64,000 bases of DNA from Sva-07 sp963716095 (GTDB lineage Bacteria > Actinomycetota > Acidimicrobiia > Acidimicrobiales > Ilumatobacteraceae), in assembly GCA_963716095.1 (NCBI GenBank), contig CAVQSV010000006.1, positions 32,910 through 96,909 of the forward strand. Reading direction: 5' to 3'. Position 1 is the first letter of the stretch; each line of letters begins with the position of its first letter. Positions 1 to 9,228 of this stretch are shown piece after piece. The notes beneath the pieces were generated by a model. That model ran no database searches. It worked only from the letters and a program-made list of their open reading frames with translations, and had not been told where the DNA came from. The position numbers were made by a program, and so were the translations under genes.

Positions 1-177
1 CCGGCGGCGCATCGGCTCGAGCCGCCCGAGCAGCGCGTCGAAGCGTTCGTACGCGGCCTGGTACGGATCGAAGTCGCCGTCCGGTCGCTCGTAGATCGCC
101 AGACCGTTCACGTGACCGTACGTGTTGGGCGTTTCCATGTAGAGGAAACTTGCGTCGAGACCGGACAGTTGTTTCAC
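1..177 (-). CDS. WS/DGAT acyltransferase, N-terminal fragment cut by window edge
   Basis: Amino-terminal 59 codons of a wax ester synthase/diacylglycerol acyltransferase, the enzyme that joins acyl-CoA to diacylglycerol or fatty alcohols to make storage lipid at the membrane. From a GTG at 177 the protein begins VKQLSGLDASFLYMETPN and runs on with GHVNGLAIYERPDGDF, the standard opening of actinobacterial WS/DGAT proteins. The catalytic HHxxxDG motif would lie beyond the window. The gene is divergent from a second WS/DGAT, so the two share a spacer of about 155 bp that holds an imperfect palindromic repeat. The GTG is chosen because the family alignment begins at that residue. Confidence 0.82.
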   Translation of the reverse strand, partial: MKQLSGLDASFLYMETPNTYGHVNGLAIYERPDGDFDPYQAAYERFDALLGRLEPMRRR

Positions 178-288
178 GTCAGGCAGTCTCGCGCTGACGC
201 TGCTCGAAAGACACCCTCGGACGACATCGCTGGCAGTCTCGCCACCGGTGTACCGTCTCGTCCATGGCGCCGAGCCCCCACCACCCAT

Positions 289-317
289 GGTTCCCAGTGC
301 CCTGGGCACGGGGAACC
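289..317. repeat. Palindromic repeat P1, imperfect copy
   Basis: Two 14-base arms (GGTTCCCAGTGCCC and GGGCACGGGGAACC) around a single T, with one A/G mismatch. It is a decayed copy of the perfect palindromes at 30056, 33178 and 43094. It lies in the spacer between two divergent WS/DGAT genes, just upstream of the start at 334, so it is not a simple terminator. Confidence 0.7.
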
Positions 318-333
318 GGGGGAACCAGGAGAG

Positions 334-1779
334 ATGGCAGACGGCATGGGTGAGTTGCACTACGACGAGTGGATGAGCGAGAGCGACTCGGTGCTGTGGC
401 ACATCGAACGCGATCCACTCCTGCGGTCCACGATCACCAGTGTCTGGTTCCTCGACTCGGCGCCGGATCACGCTCGCATGGACGCCGTCGTCGACCGGAT
501 GGTTGCGGAGGTCCCTCGCCTGCATCAACGCGTCGTCGACGAGCAACCGGGTGTTGCGACGCCGCGTTGGGCCGACGATCCGCAACTCGACGTCGACTAC
601 CACTACAGCTGGGCCCGGCTGCCCGGCCGGCCGAGTGAGTCGCCGCGACGTTCTCGGACTACGCGCAACGCGCTGGCGCCCGCGCCTTCGACAAGGACCG
701 CCCACTCTGGGAACTGGTCGTCGTCGAAGGCCTGCCCGGCAAGCGAGCTGCGTTCATCATGAAGGTGCACCACGCCATCGCCGACGGCCTCGGCATGGTG
801 CAGTTGCTGTCACACATGGTCGACATCGAGCGCGACGCCGAGGCCGGCGCTCGACGAAGTCACACCGGTTGCGCCCGAGATCGCCGATCGGCTCCGCGTC
901 GAAGCGCCCGTGTGGGCCATTCCCGGTGCACGATCGGTCGCCCACCGAATCGCGTCCGAGGCCAAGACCGGCGCCCGCCTCGGCAAGGCATCACTGAAGA
1001 CCGCCACCGATCTGCTCCGCGACCCACGCGGCACCATCGAGCAACTCGGTCGCACCACCGGGTCGATCGCTCGCGTCGTCAAGCCGGCCACCACACCGCT
1101 GAGCACCGTGATGCACGACCGGTCGATCAACACGCACTTCGAGGCGGTGTCGGTTCCGTTCTCGGCGTTCAAGGCCGCCGCTCGGGCCGCCGACGGCACC
1201 CTCAACGACGTGTTCGTGGCCGTCACACTCGATGCACTCGAGCGGTTTCACGACGCAGCCGGGCGGCCATGCCGCGAGGTTCGGATGAACATGCCGATCA
1301 GCGTCCGAGGTGGTGAGGGAGCGAACAACTTCGACAATCAGTTCGTGCCTGCCCGCATGGTGTTGCCGCTCAGCGAGGCCGAGCCCGTGGAACGCATCGG
1401 CGAAGTCAGGGAGTTGCTGCGTGCAGCCCGCGCCGAACCGGCACTGCCCCACGTGAACGACATCTCCGGCGTGATCGGCCGCTTCGGGCCGAGCGCCGCG
1501 GTGTCGATTCTCGGAGCGATGCTCAAAGGCGTCGACATCACCACCTCGAACGTCCCCGGCCCACCGTTTCCGGTCTTCATGGCCGGCTCGCGCGTCGAGG
1601 AGTTCTATGCGTTCGGTCCGCTCGCCGGCGCGGCGATCAACATCACCCTGTTCAGCTATGACGGCACCGTGCATCTCGGAGTGAACAGCGACCGCGCCGC
1701 GGTCGGCGACCACGAGTTGTTCGCCCGATGCTTGCGGGCCTCCATCGATGACGCCGTCTCGGTGGGCCAGTCGGCGTGA
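334..1779 (+). CDS. WS/DGAT acyltransferase, frame-disrupted at about 645 and 845
   Basis: Second wax ester synthase/diacylglycerol acyltransferase, likely making triacylglycerol or wax ester. The N-terminus (SVLWHIERDPLLRSTI, then LDSAPDHAR and PRLHQRVV) and the catalytic HHAIADG motif (HHxxxDG, codons from about 768) are typical, as is the C-terminal ITTSNVPGPPFPVF block. The protein is spread over three frames: the first ends near 645, the middle one carries HHAIADG, and the last starts near 845 at VAPEIADRLRVEAPVWAIPG. Restoring GC to GCGC (twice near 645, once near 845) gives one continuous protein of about 480 residues, the normal family length. Start ATG 334 follows AGGAG closely; ATG 346 or 373 is possible. 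Its stop overlaps the GTG of the next gene. Confidence 0.8.
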
Positions 1780-2144
1780 CCTTGCGCGAGCGGGTCCTGC
1801 CGCCCGACCCACGCCGGGTCGGCAGCGAACCCGATTACCGATTCACGCTCGCCAACGAGCGCACCTTCCTCGCCTGGATTCGCACCGCGCTGGCGCTCGC
1901 CGCCGGTGGTCTGGCTGCGGTCAGCCTGCTCGACGAAGTCGCGCTCGGTGAGACGCTCGGCATCTTGCTGCTCACACTCAGCTTTCTCACCGCAGCGAGC
2001 GCGTATCGGCGCTGGGCGCTCAACGAGCGGGCGATGCGCCTCAACGAACCGATGCCGAAGTCGCGTCTGCCGATGATGATGGCGATCGGCACGGCGGTCG
2101 TGGCGGTGGTGGCGGCGGTGATCCTCGTGGTCGACCGGGCGTGA
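1776..2144 (+). CDS. DUF202 small membrane protein (YidH-like)
   Basis: A 122-residue membrane protein of the DUF202 family, whose biochemical role is not established. The family signature is clear: the N-terminal FTLANERTFLAWIRTALAL segment, then three hydrophobic helices at about residues 34-54, 61-80 and 99-119. The GTG start overlaps the TGA of the upstream acyltransferase by four bases, and its own stop overlaps the next gene the same way, so the three genes are probably translated together. The coupling suggests a role in the same membrane or lipid process, but that is inference. Confidence 0.82.
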   Translation: MTLRERVLPPDPRRVGSEPDYRFTLANERTFLAWIRTALALAAGGLAAVSLLDEVALGETLGILLLTLSFLTAASAYRRWALNERAMRLNEPMPKSRLPMMMAIGTAVVAVVAAVILVVDRA

Positions 2145-2488
2145 GCGACCGTCGGCCCGTCGAGGTGTTCGACGCCGGCCTGCAGCATGAACGCACGTCG
2201 CTTGCGTGGGAGCGAACAGCCATCTCGATGATGGTGGCGGGACTGGTGCTGAGCCGGTTCGCTGCCACCGAGGCGTTCTGGTTGCTCGCTGCCGGCGGCA
2301 TGTTGCAGGTGGTGTTCGGCGCTGCGCTGCTGGTGTGGTCCGGGGTGCACTACGAGGATCTCCACGGCACGCTGCGACGCGGTGCCGACGTGGTCCACCC
2401 GTCGGCCACTCGCTGGGTCGGCATCGCCACCATCGCCGGGACCGGCGCCGGTCTCGTCGCCGCGGTCACCGTCGTCATCGCGCGCTGA
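2141..2488 (+). CDS. DUF202 small membrane protein, second copy
   Basis: A 115-residue DUF202 protein that follows a related but non-identical DUF202 gene with a four-base GTGA overlap. The diagnostic motif is FDAGLQHERTSLAWERTAIS near the N-terminus, followed by hydrophobic helices at about residues 27-46, 51-68 and 90-113. Paired DUF202 genes are common and may form a hetero-oligomer, which is inference here. It ends the operon that starts with the WS/DGAT at 334. The 139 bp before the next gene hold no obvious terminator. Confidence 0.8.
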   Translation: MSDRRPVEVFDAGLQHERTSLAWERTAISMMVAGLVLSRFAATEAFWLLAAGGMLQVVFGAALLVWSGVHYEDLHGTLRRGADVVHPSATRWVGIATIAGTGAGLVAAVTVVIAR

Positions 2489-2627
2489 GCGGTCCACGCC
2501 CGGCTGAGACGGCCGGCGGAACGGGACCTTGGTCCATGGTGTCGAGCACCCACCCAGCGCACGATGGGGGAACAGCAGATACCCGCGGCGGTATGGGCGG
2601 GTGTCGTTCTCAAGGACGGGAGTGGAC

Positions 2628-5610
2628 ATGTTCACGAAGACGAGAGACCCACGGTTTCGCTCGATCGGCGCCTTGGTCGCCGTCGGCACGCTGGTGGCCG
2701 CGACCCAGATCGGAGGTCTCGGCACTTCACCGGCGCAAGCCCAGGTTCCACCGGCAGCTGTCGTGACACCACAGCCGTACGTGACCCCGGAGGAGGTGTT
2801 CACCGTCGACGACATCCTCGGCAGCTCTGCCCCCTTCGGGGGCGCTACCTTCAACCGCGAGGAGTTCGACCCGACCATCGTGCTCGGCAACGACCCAGGC
2901 GAGGACACTTCTGGGAACATCATGCCGAACGCTCCCACCGTGCTGTCACCGATCGACAGTTCGTTCACGACCGACGAGATCGACTTCTTCGGCGCCATCC
3001 CCCGCGACCGCGACAACGTCCACGTGGAGGGCTACGCCGGCGACATCATCGAGCCGGGCGTCGACCCGGAACCGGACAAGGTGATCGGCCTCGAGGTGTC
3101 CGATGTCCCGACCGACCTCTTCCGGGCGGGCGCACCGCTCGGCACCTGGGCTGCCGGCCTCGGTGGTGAGTCGATCAAGGCGTCGACCGAACACTTCACC
3201 GTGATGGAGAGCATCCTCACCTGCTACCAGACCTACGAGTACGACTACTGGACCGATCGCGAGGACTACGAGCGAGACCTCGCCGACAACGGAATCCTCG
3301 ACTCGTCGGTGCTCGACCGCACGAATGCGGCGCTCATCGCGGAGGGTCAACTGCCGTGCGACGATGAGTCGCGGCGATTGACCGCCCCGAACGACCTGGT
3401 CGGCCTGGACGGATCCCCCGTCGACCTCACCACCCTGCCGGCCAACGAGGACTCGGTGATCCAGGACATGGCCGTCGACGGCAGTGACAACGCCTACTCC
3501 GCGACCACGAAGGACGATGGCAAGCTCCTGTTCCGCTGGGGCACCTCGGTCAAGAAGCCGACCGACATCCGCTTCCAGAAGACCATCCCGCTGCCGCCGG
3601 AGTGGACCGACGTCGAGAACCTGCCCGTTGACTCGCCCGGCTTCCGAGTGACCAGGGCCGAGCTGGTCCTGGATCACAACATCACCAACAACCCGAACGA
3701 CCAGATCCGGCCCGAGGACTGGGAGAACGAGGCTGCCACCGGCCGCCTCCCCTCCTACTCCGTCGACAGCTCCGGGAATTGGGTGTCCACGACCGACTGC
3801 TACGAAGGCGACGGAGACTTCATCCCCGCCGGGACGCTGTTCCGCAGCGCCACGCCCGCCGACATCACGGTTCCCGCCTCCGACCTCCAGAAGGGCTACG
3901 CGCCGGCGTGGTACACGTCGATCGAGCGCGATCCCTTCGAGTGGTCCTTCCGCGACACGACAACGGGGCTGCTGGTCGGAGCACACGACCCGATCGACAT
4001 CGCCGCCGCGCAGGCCGATCCGAATCTGGAACTCGTGAGCGGACCCCGCTGGCGCATGACCTCCAACAAGTTCGGCCAGGACCTGCCCGGACTCGAGATT
4101 CCGAACGATGAGTGCACCCAGCCGCCGTACCAGAAGGGAGAGACCCGCTACGACACGGGCGTCCGGACGACGACCACGATCAACCTCCTCGACTGGAGCC
4201 CAGAACAACGACAAGTGGCCGACGGATCCTTCGGGACAGTACTCGCCGTTTGCCTACAGTGCCGGCTGGACGAACAACTGGAACGACCCGGCAGCAGGCG
4301 TTCCCGGCCAGCGGATCGAGGCCGAGGACGCCGCCCGCTGCGCATCGACCGACGGCGACGGCAACTGCGTCACCTCCCTCGGCACCACACTGACCGATGG
4401 CTTCGACGTGTCGTTCTACGTGAAGGGCGATGTCAAGCCCGCCCAGATGTACGACGTCCAGTTGATCCTCGAGTGGGAACCGACCCCGGTGGCAGCGTTC
4501 GCCCCATACGTCCCCCCGGTGGACCCGCCGGTGAACCGTGAACCGCCAGTGGAACCGCCGGTGGAGGGCACCAACGCCTTCTTGCCGCTGACGCCGGTCC
4601 GGGTGCTCGACACCCGTGCAAGCAGTGCCACACAGCTCGGTGACTGGGATGGCGTCGGCCCCCTGGAAGGCGGCAGCACCGTGGCAATCCCGGTCCGCTC
4701 GGTGGTGCCAGACGGCTCGCCGGCCGCCGTCGTGAACGTCACGGCCACCCGTGCCGCTGCGGCAGGGTTCCTCACCGTCTACGAGTGTGATCAGCCGCTG
4801 CCGACTGCGAGCAACCTCAACTACCTGCCCGGTGAGTTCCGTGCACGTGCTGCGTTGGCCTACGCACCGGTCAGCGCTGCTGGCCAGGTGTGCGTGTACA
4901 GCAGCGCCACCACCGACCTGATCGTCGATGTCAGCGGCTTCACACCCACAGGTGGCAGCTACGTGCCACGCAACCCGGTACGTCTCGCCGACACCCGTGG
5001 AGGAAGCCCGCTTGCTCCCAACGCCACCCTTCGGGTCACCCCGCCTGCCTCGAGCAGCGATGCGCTGGCCATCTCGGTGACGTCGGTCAACGCCGCAACA
5101 GCGGGATTCCTCACCGCCTTCACCTGCGCCGACGGGAGGCCCACGATCAGCACGTTGAACTACGCCACCGGAACGGCGATCGCGAACCTCACGATCGTCG
5201 GCAACAGTGAGATCTGTGTGACCACGTCGGCGCAGACCGACGTGCTCGTCGACCTGCAGGGCGAGGTCACCGAACCGGTGGCACTCGGCAAGGCCCGCCT
5301 GCTCGACACCCGTTCGGGCGCCAAGCCGGCCGCAGGATCGACCACACAGTTCGACCCGACGAACATCGCAGCCTTCGCCGATTCACCCATGGCTGCCGTC
5401 AACGTGACGGCCACCCGGGCGACCGAGGGTGGGTTCCTCACGGTGTGGAACTGCACCGATGCGCTCCCCAATGCGAGCGCCCTCAACTACGACGCCGGTG
5501 ACACCTTCGCAATCGCCAACCTGGCGATGGTGAAGACGACCTCACCGATCTGCGTGTACACCAGCGCCCCGGCCGACATCATCCTCGACCTCGTCGCTGT
5601 CACTCCCTGA
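2628..5610 (+). CDS. Secreted protein with three C-terminal LDTR beta repeats, frame-disrupted at about 4205
   Basis: Large exported protein of about 990 residues with no recognisable enzyme motif. It begins with a signal peptide (basic start, hydrophobic stretch to about residue 35, cleavage after SPAQA). The first 560 residues are acidic, Asp/Pro-rich and unknown to me. After a Pro-rich hinge come three repeats of about 110 residues, each opening with VRVLDTR, VRLADTR or ARLLDTR, continuing with VNVTATRA, GFLTVxxC and LNYxxG and closing with VCVYSSA, VTTSAQ or VCVYTSA and a VDV-type strand. I recall such repeats at the C-termini of exported acidimicrobial proteins. A frame break near 4205 (INLLDWS to AQNNDKWP) is fixed by restoring GCGC. 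Start ATG 2628 has GGGAG upstream. A strong hairpin follows. Confidence 0.72.
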
Positions 5611-5618
5611 TGCCCTTG

Positions 5619-5658
5619 CCGGGGGTGGGGCGGGCCATCGAGCCCGCCCCACCCCCGG
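5619..5658 (+). terminator. 17-bp stem hairpin after the LDTR protein
   Basis: A perfect 17-base inverted repeat (CCGGGGGTGGGGCGGGC and its complement) with the six-base loop CATCGA lies just after the stop of the secreted protein. There is no T-run, as is common in high-GC actinobacteria, so it is a putative factor-assisted or hairpin-only terminator. Confidence 0.75.
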
Positions 5659-5677
5659 CTGATGAAAGGAGCACACC

Positions 5678-6403
5678 ATGCGTCACCGACTCCCCATCGC
5701 AGCGCTCGCCATTGCCCTCGCACTGACGGCCTGCGCATCCGACGGCGACGACTCGAACACCGGTGCCACCGACCCAGCGGTCGAGACCACCGAACCCGGC
5801 GCCACGAGCGCCACGACAACCGCGACGGAGAACGATGGGGCGGCCACGGCCGGTGCCACGCTCGAACTGTCCGACAGCGCTCCAGCCGACGCCGACATCA
5901 CCATCGACGCAGTCGGCACCACCACCGATCGCACGATCCGCCGGGGCGCCCAATCCGCGATCGAGCAGGGCCAGACCTTCGCCGTCGCCGACGACACCAC
6001 GCTCACCACCGTGTCGTTCGATGTCGTCGCCCCCGACGGGGTGCCCGCCGGGCAGTCGGTCGAACTCGCCGTGTACGAGGTGGGCGACACCGTGGCCATG
6101 GTGCCGAGCGGACCCGTCGACCTCGGCGGCGTCGAGGGGCCGATCGTGCTGCCCCTCCCCGGAGCCATCGAACCGGACACCCCCACCCACCTGGTGTTCT
6201 CGTTGCCCGACGTCGCGCTGAGCGCCGGCCAGTACGCGGTGGTGCTGTCGTTCGCCGACGGCGCTGGGCCCGCCGAGATGTACCTGCAGCACCCCGACGG
6301 CGACGTCTACGCCGACGGTGTCGCCATCTCGCTCGAGGGCGAGTTCTGGAAGTCGAACACGAATGGGCACGACTCGGCAGTGACCCTCACCTTCGGTGAG
6401 TGA
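5678..6403 (+). CDS. Putative lipoprotein, function unknown
   Basis: A 241-residue exported lipoprotein. The first 19 residues form a lipoprotein signal (MRHRLPIAALAIALALTAC) with lipobox LTAC, so Cys19 should be lipid-modified and anchor the protein outside the membrane. A Thr/Ala/Glu-rich linker to about residue 60 precedes a domain rich in beta strands that I do not recognise. It has a good ribosome-binding site (AAAGGAG) six bases before ATG and follows the terminator of the LDTR protein. It probably has its own promoter, or depends on read-through. Confidence 0.75.
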   Translation: MRHRLPIAALAIALALTACASDGDDSNTGATDPAVETTEPGATSATTTATENDGAATAGATLELSDSAPADADITIDAVGTTTDRTIRRGAQSAIEQGQTFAVADDTTLTTVSFDVVAPDGVPAGQSVELAVYEVGDTVAMVPSGPVDLGGVEGPIVLPLPGAIEPDTPTHLVFSLPDVALSAGQYAVVLSFADGAGPAEMYLQHPDGDVYADGVAISLEGEFWKSNTNGHDSAVTLTFGE

Positions 6404-6436
6404 ACGACGCGCGGTCGGTCGGCGCAGCGCGGCCGG

Positions 6437-6442
6437 TAACCT
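6437..6442 (+). promoter_or_regulatory. -10 box TAACCT of a leaderless transcript
   Basis: TAACCT fits the actinobacterial TAnnnT -10 consensus and ends eight bases before ATG 6451, so transcription would start at or next to the start codon. No ribosome-binding site precedes this gene, which supports a leaderless mRNA. Confidence 0.5.
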
Positions 6443-6450
6443 CGTCTGAC

Positions 6451-7458
6451 ATGAGTCCAGCCCACGACCGTCGACGGCCCATTGCCGTCGGTGCGGCGTT
6501 GGGCGGCGTCCTGATCGCTGCTGCACTGGGCGCCGTACTCACGGCCGACGACGCCGAGTCCGACACGATCGCAGCGTCGGGCCTCGCCGGCGGCCAGGAG
6601 ATCGCCGACGGCGCGTCCGGCGCCGCCGCGATGCCCATCGGGCTGGCACTGCCCGATCTCGAAGGCGACCTCGGCCAGAACGAAGCAGAACCCGAAGAAG
6701 AGATCGAGCCCGAGCGCGCCGATGGCGGCTGCACGATCGGTGCGCTGTCGATCCGTCTCGGTTCGACCGGCGACGGCGTCGAATGCCTCCAGCAGGCCCT
6801 CGCCGACGAAGACTTCTACGACGGCGCCATCGATGGCGACTTCGACGATGCCACGCTTGCCGCCGTGATGGCGTACCAGGAAGATGCCGATCTGTTCGTC
6901 GACGGAGTCGTCGGCCGAGAGAGCGCATTGCAGCTCGAGATCTGGCCCGACGAGGAGTCGTTCGTCGTGCGCACCCCGCCTCCGCCCGAGGGCGCCATGG
7001 ACTCGATGGGTTATCGGCTCTCGCCGGTGGCGAGCACCGGCGCCGACGCTCCTCCCCTGCCGGACAACTCCGGCAGCGGCCGCCGGGTGGTCTACGACCG
7101 CGCCGGCCAGCGAGCTTGGGCGGTCGGCGACGACGGTGAGATCATCCGGTCGTGGCTGGTCACCGGCAGCCAGTACAGCAACGAGATGCCCGGCACCCAC
7201 ACCGTCTACAGCCGCTCGGAGATGTCGACGGCCTGGAACGGCCAGGCATGGCTGCCTCAGATGATCCGCTACCAGCGCACCCAGATCGGCCACATCGGAT
7301 TCCACGCCATCCCGCTGCATGTCGACGACAACTCGCCCTATCAGGGCACCGAAGAACTCGGCACCCGACTGTCGGGTGGCTGCCAGCGACAGCACAATCT
7401 CGACGCTGCGTTCATGTGGGCATTCGCCGACGTCGGCACCACCGTCGTCGTCACCTGA
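6451..7458 (+). CDS. L,D-transpeptidase with peptidoglycan-binding domain
   Basis: Cell-wall enzyme of 335 residues that should form 3-3 peptide crosslinks in peptidoglycan. It has a single N-terminal membrane helix (about residues 10-32), an acidic linker, a peptidoglycan-binding repeat (about 95-160, LRLGSTGDGVECLQ-like start with two short helices, then GVVGRESALQLE), and a C-terminal YkuD domain. The catalytic block is IGFHAIP followed by SGGCQRQ; the Cys of SGGC is the nucleophile and matches the family SHGC motif with Gly for the His. It is preceded by a leaderless-type -10 box and followed by a convergent gene. Length and domain order are normal. Confidence 0.85.
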   Translation: MSPAHDRRRPIAVGAALGGVLIAAALGAVLTADDAESDTIAASGLAGGQEIADGASGAAAMPIGLALPDLEGDLGQNEAEPEEEIEPERADGGCTIGALSIRLGSTGDGVECLQQALADEDFYDGAIDGDFDDATLAAVMAYQEDADLFVDGVVGRESALQLEIWPDEESFVVRTPPPPEGAMDSMGYRLSPVASTGADAPPLPDNSGSGRRVVYDRAGQRAWAVGDDGEIIRSWLVTGSQYSNEMPGTHTVYSRSEMSTAWNGQAWLPQMIRYQRTQIGHIGFHAIPLHVDDNSPYQGTEELGTRLSGGCQRQHNLDAAFMWAFADVGTTVVVT

Positions 7459-7487
7459 CCACGCGGGCCAACCGTTGCGCTCCGGCG

Positions 7488-8571
7488 CTACAGACGGGCG
7501 TGCAATCGGGCGGCTTGTTCCGCTGCCTTGGCCCGAATCTCGTCCGCCGTCGACCCGGGTCGCTCGGCCGTCCCGGAGTGCCGCTCAGGCCGTCGATGTC
7601 GACGTCGATCGCCCGGACCGTCGGGGTGTACGCCAGGTGCCAGGGATCCATCGACCCGTACGACCAGGTGACCCGGTCGGCGCGAGCTTCGGGGACGAGT
7701 GCCCACCCCGTTTCCAACCACGACCAGGCCGTGTCCGGGCTGAACGTGACGTCGTCGGCGCGTGCCGCGACGAACGCCAGCTGGAACTCCGCGAGCATGT
7801 CGGCGCCGATGCCGTCGGTGCCGAGCGCCACGGGGTTGGAGAATCGAACCGGGCGGGCGTAGCCGACCGAGTTGTTCATGTTCGACCGGGGGTTGTGCAC
7901 GACGGTGCCAGCCAGGCCGTGATCGTCGGGCAGATGCACCCCGTGGATCAGCAGCCAGTCATCGGTCGTGAGCCCTGCCAAGCGTGCAACGGCGCCGGCG
8001 TCGTCAGGCCCTTCGGCAACGTGGATGTGCACACCGACGCCGTGACTCGCCGCAAGTGCGGCAGCGGCGGCGAGCGTGTCGTCGGAGCACGTGAAGGCGG
8101 CGTGCACGCCGACCATGCCCGCGACCACCTTCACGCAAGAACCGTTCGTTCTCTTCGAGCCCGCGGCGAGCACCGTCGGCTCCGTGGCGGTCGGTGACGC
8201 CGTAGCCGGCGACCACGCGCACACCGACCTCTGCGCAGGCCTCGGCGATCACGCTCAGCGATCCTTCGATGGCGTTGGGCGACTCGTGGTGATCGATGAT
8301 GGCCGTGCACCCGGCTTCGAGCGCCTCGAGCGCTCCGAGCTTGGCCGACCATTCGAGCATTTCGAGGTCGAGGGCGGTGTCGAGGCGCCACCAGATCTGC
8401 TCGAGCACCGACAGGAAGGTCGTGGGCGTCGCCGGCGGCGGCGGCATGCCGCGGGCGAGCGCCGAGTACAGGTGGTGGTGGGCGCACACCAGCCCGGGGT
8501 GACCCCGGCTGACACGGTCGACCGCTCCCCTGTCATGGCCTGTTTGCGCTCACCACGCCCTCACCGGACAT
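7488..8571 (-). CDS. ssnA: SsnA-like amidohydrolase, frame-disrupted and short at the N-terminus
   Basis: Metal-dependent amidohydrolase most like SsnA, a putative aminohydrolase of the cytosine deaminase group with unknown substrate. Key motifs match: LVCAHHHLYSALARG (HxH metal site), HIHVAEG, LIHGVHL, NPRSNMNNSVGYA and LGTDGIGADM (metal Asp). Three frame breaks lie near 8537, 8133 and 7580. Each is repaired by restoring GCGC (two events at the last), giving a C-terminus that ends STADEIRAKAAEQAARLHARL. The ATG at 8571 leaves only about 30 residues before LVCAHHH, whereas the family normally has 50-60 forming a beta-sandwich, so the N-terminus is truncated or a further break lies upstream. 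The symbol is tentative. Confidence 0.7.
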
Positions 8572-8621
8572 GATCGCAGCTCGGTCGGCGGTGTTCGACG
8601 ATGATGCTCAGCGATGGCGCT

Positions 8622-8930
8622 TCAGTGATGACGGCCGGAGCGCGCCGCCTGCTTCTCGGCCTTGCGAGCCTTCTTGGCCTTGGAGGTGGCGTACCACTGC
8701 CATCCAGCGGTGATCACGAGCGCACCGACGACCGAGCCGATCAGACCGCTCGGGGCGAGGTCGATGCCGTCACCGGCGATGAGACTGAAGATGAGCCCGC
8801 CGACGAACGAGCCTCCGATGCCGGCGATGAACGCCATGGTCCAGTCGGTCCGCTCGCCGTCGCGCCGCAGGATGAACTGGGCGAACCAGCCGATCATCAT
8901 GCCGAACGAGATGATTGCAAGAATGAGCAC
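8622..8930 (-). CDS. GlsB/YeaQ/YmgE family stress membrane protein
   Basis: A 102-residue integral membrane protein of the transglycosylase-associated (GlsB/YeaQ/YmgE) family, usually linked to general stress response and of unknown mechanism. It has the Gly-rich pattern GMMIGWFAQFI, then AGIGGSFVGGLIFSL and GSVVGALVI, giving three membrane helices. The C-terminal 25 residues are basic (Lys/Arg/Ala) and should face the cytoplasm. It lies 50 bp upstream of the amidohydrolase on the same strand and could be cotranscribed with it. Confidence 0.82.
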   Translation of the reverse strand: MLILAIISFGMMIGWFAQFILRRDGERTDWTMAFIAGIGGSFVGGLIFSLIAGDGIDLAPSGLIGSVVGALVITAGWQWYATSKAKKARKAEKQAARSGRHH

Positions 8931-9008
8931 GCCAGCACGCTAGCGCCTTGGGTACATTCGCCAGTCGGGACCATCTCGTCGATGGCCACGAACCGAATTG
9001 AGGACATC

Positions 9009-9197
9009 ATGATCAGAGGCCTACTCGCAGCACTCGTCGTCTTCCTGGTCGCCACCTTCCCGGCGACGTGGTTGCTCATGCTCTTTCTCGGCAACCTCGG
9101 TGTTGCCATCGGCTACTGGGGCACGTTGCCACTCGGCATCCTCGTGTCGGTGCTGCTCGGCTCCGCGTCGGCGCCGACATTCGTCGTCAGGGACTGA
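9009..9197 (+). CDS. Small two-helix membrane protein
   Basis: A 62-residue hydrophobic protein I cannot assign to a family. Two membrane helices are visible (about residues 4-29 and 37-55), joined by a short FLGNLGVAIGYWG turn. ATG 9009 is preferred because GAGGA lies seven bases upstream; an in-frame ATG at 8982 has no such site. It is convergent with the CPA1 antiporter, 31 bp away, and has no obvious partner. Confidence 0.6.
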   Translation: MIRGLLAALVVFLVATFPATWLLMLFLGNLGVAIGYWGTLPLGILVSVLLGSASAPTFVVRD

Positions 9198-9228
9198 TCG
9201 ACTCAGCCGCCGGCCGCTCGATCCCGGG

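Noticed and set aside
182..241. Direct repeat GGCAGTCTCGC in the divergent WS/DGAT spacer
   Set aside because: Two copies 49 bp apart could be operator sites, but at this length and GC content chance is not excluded and no other support exists.
112..333. An upstream in-frame extension of the plus-strand WS/DGAT
   Set aside because: The frame is open, but the extra residues do not match the family and overlap the divergent gene start; the conserved protein begins after 334.
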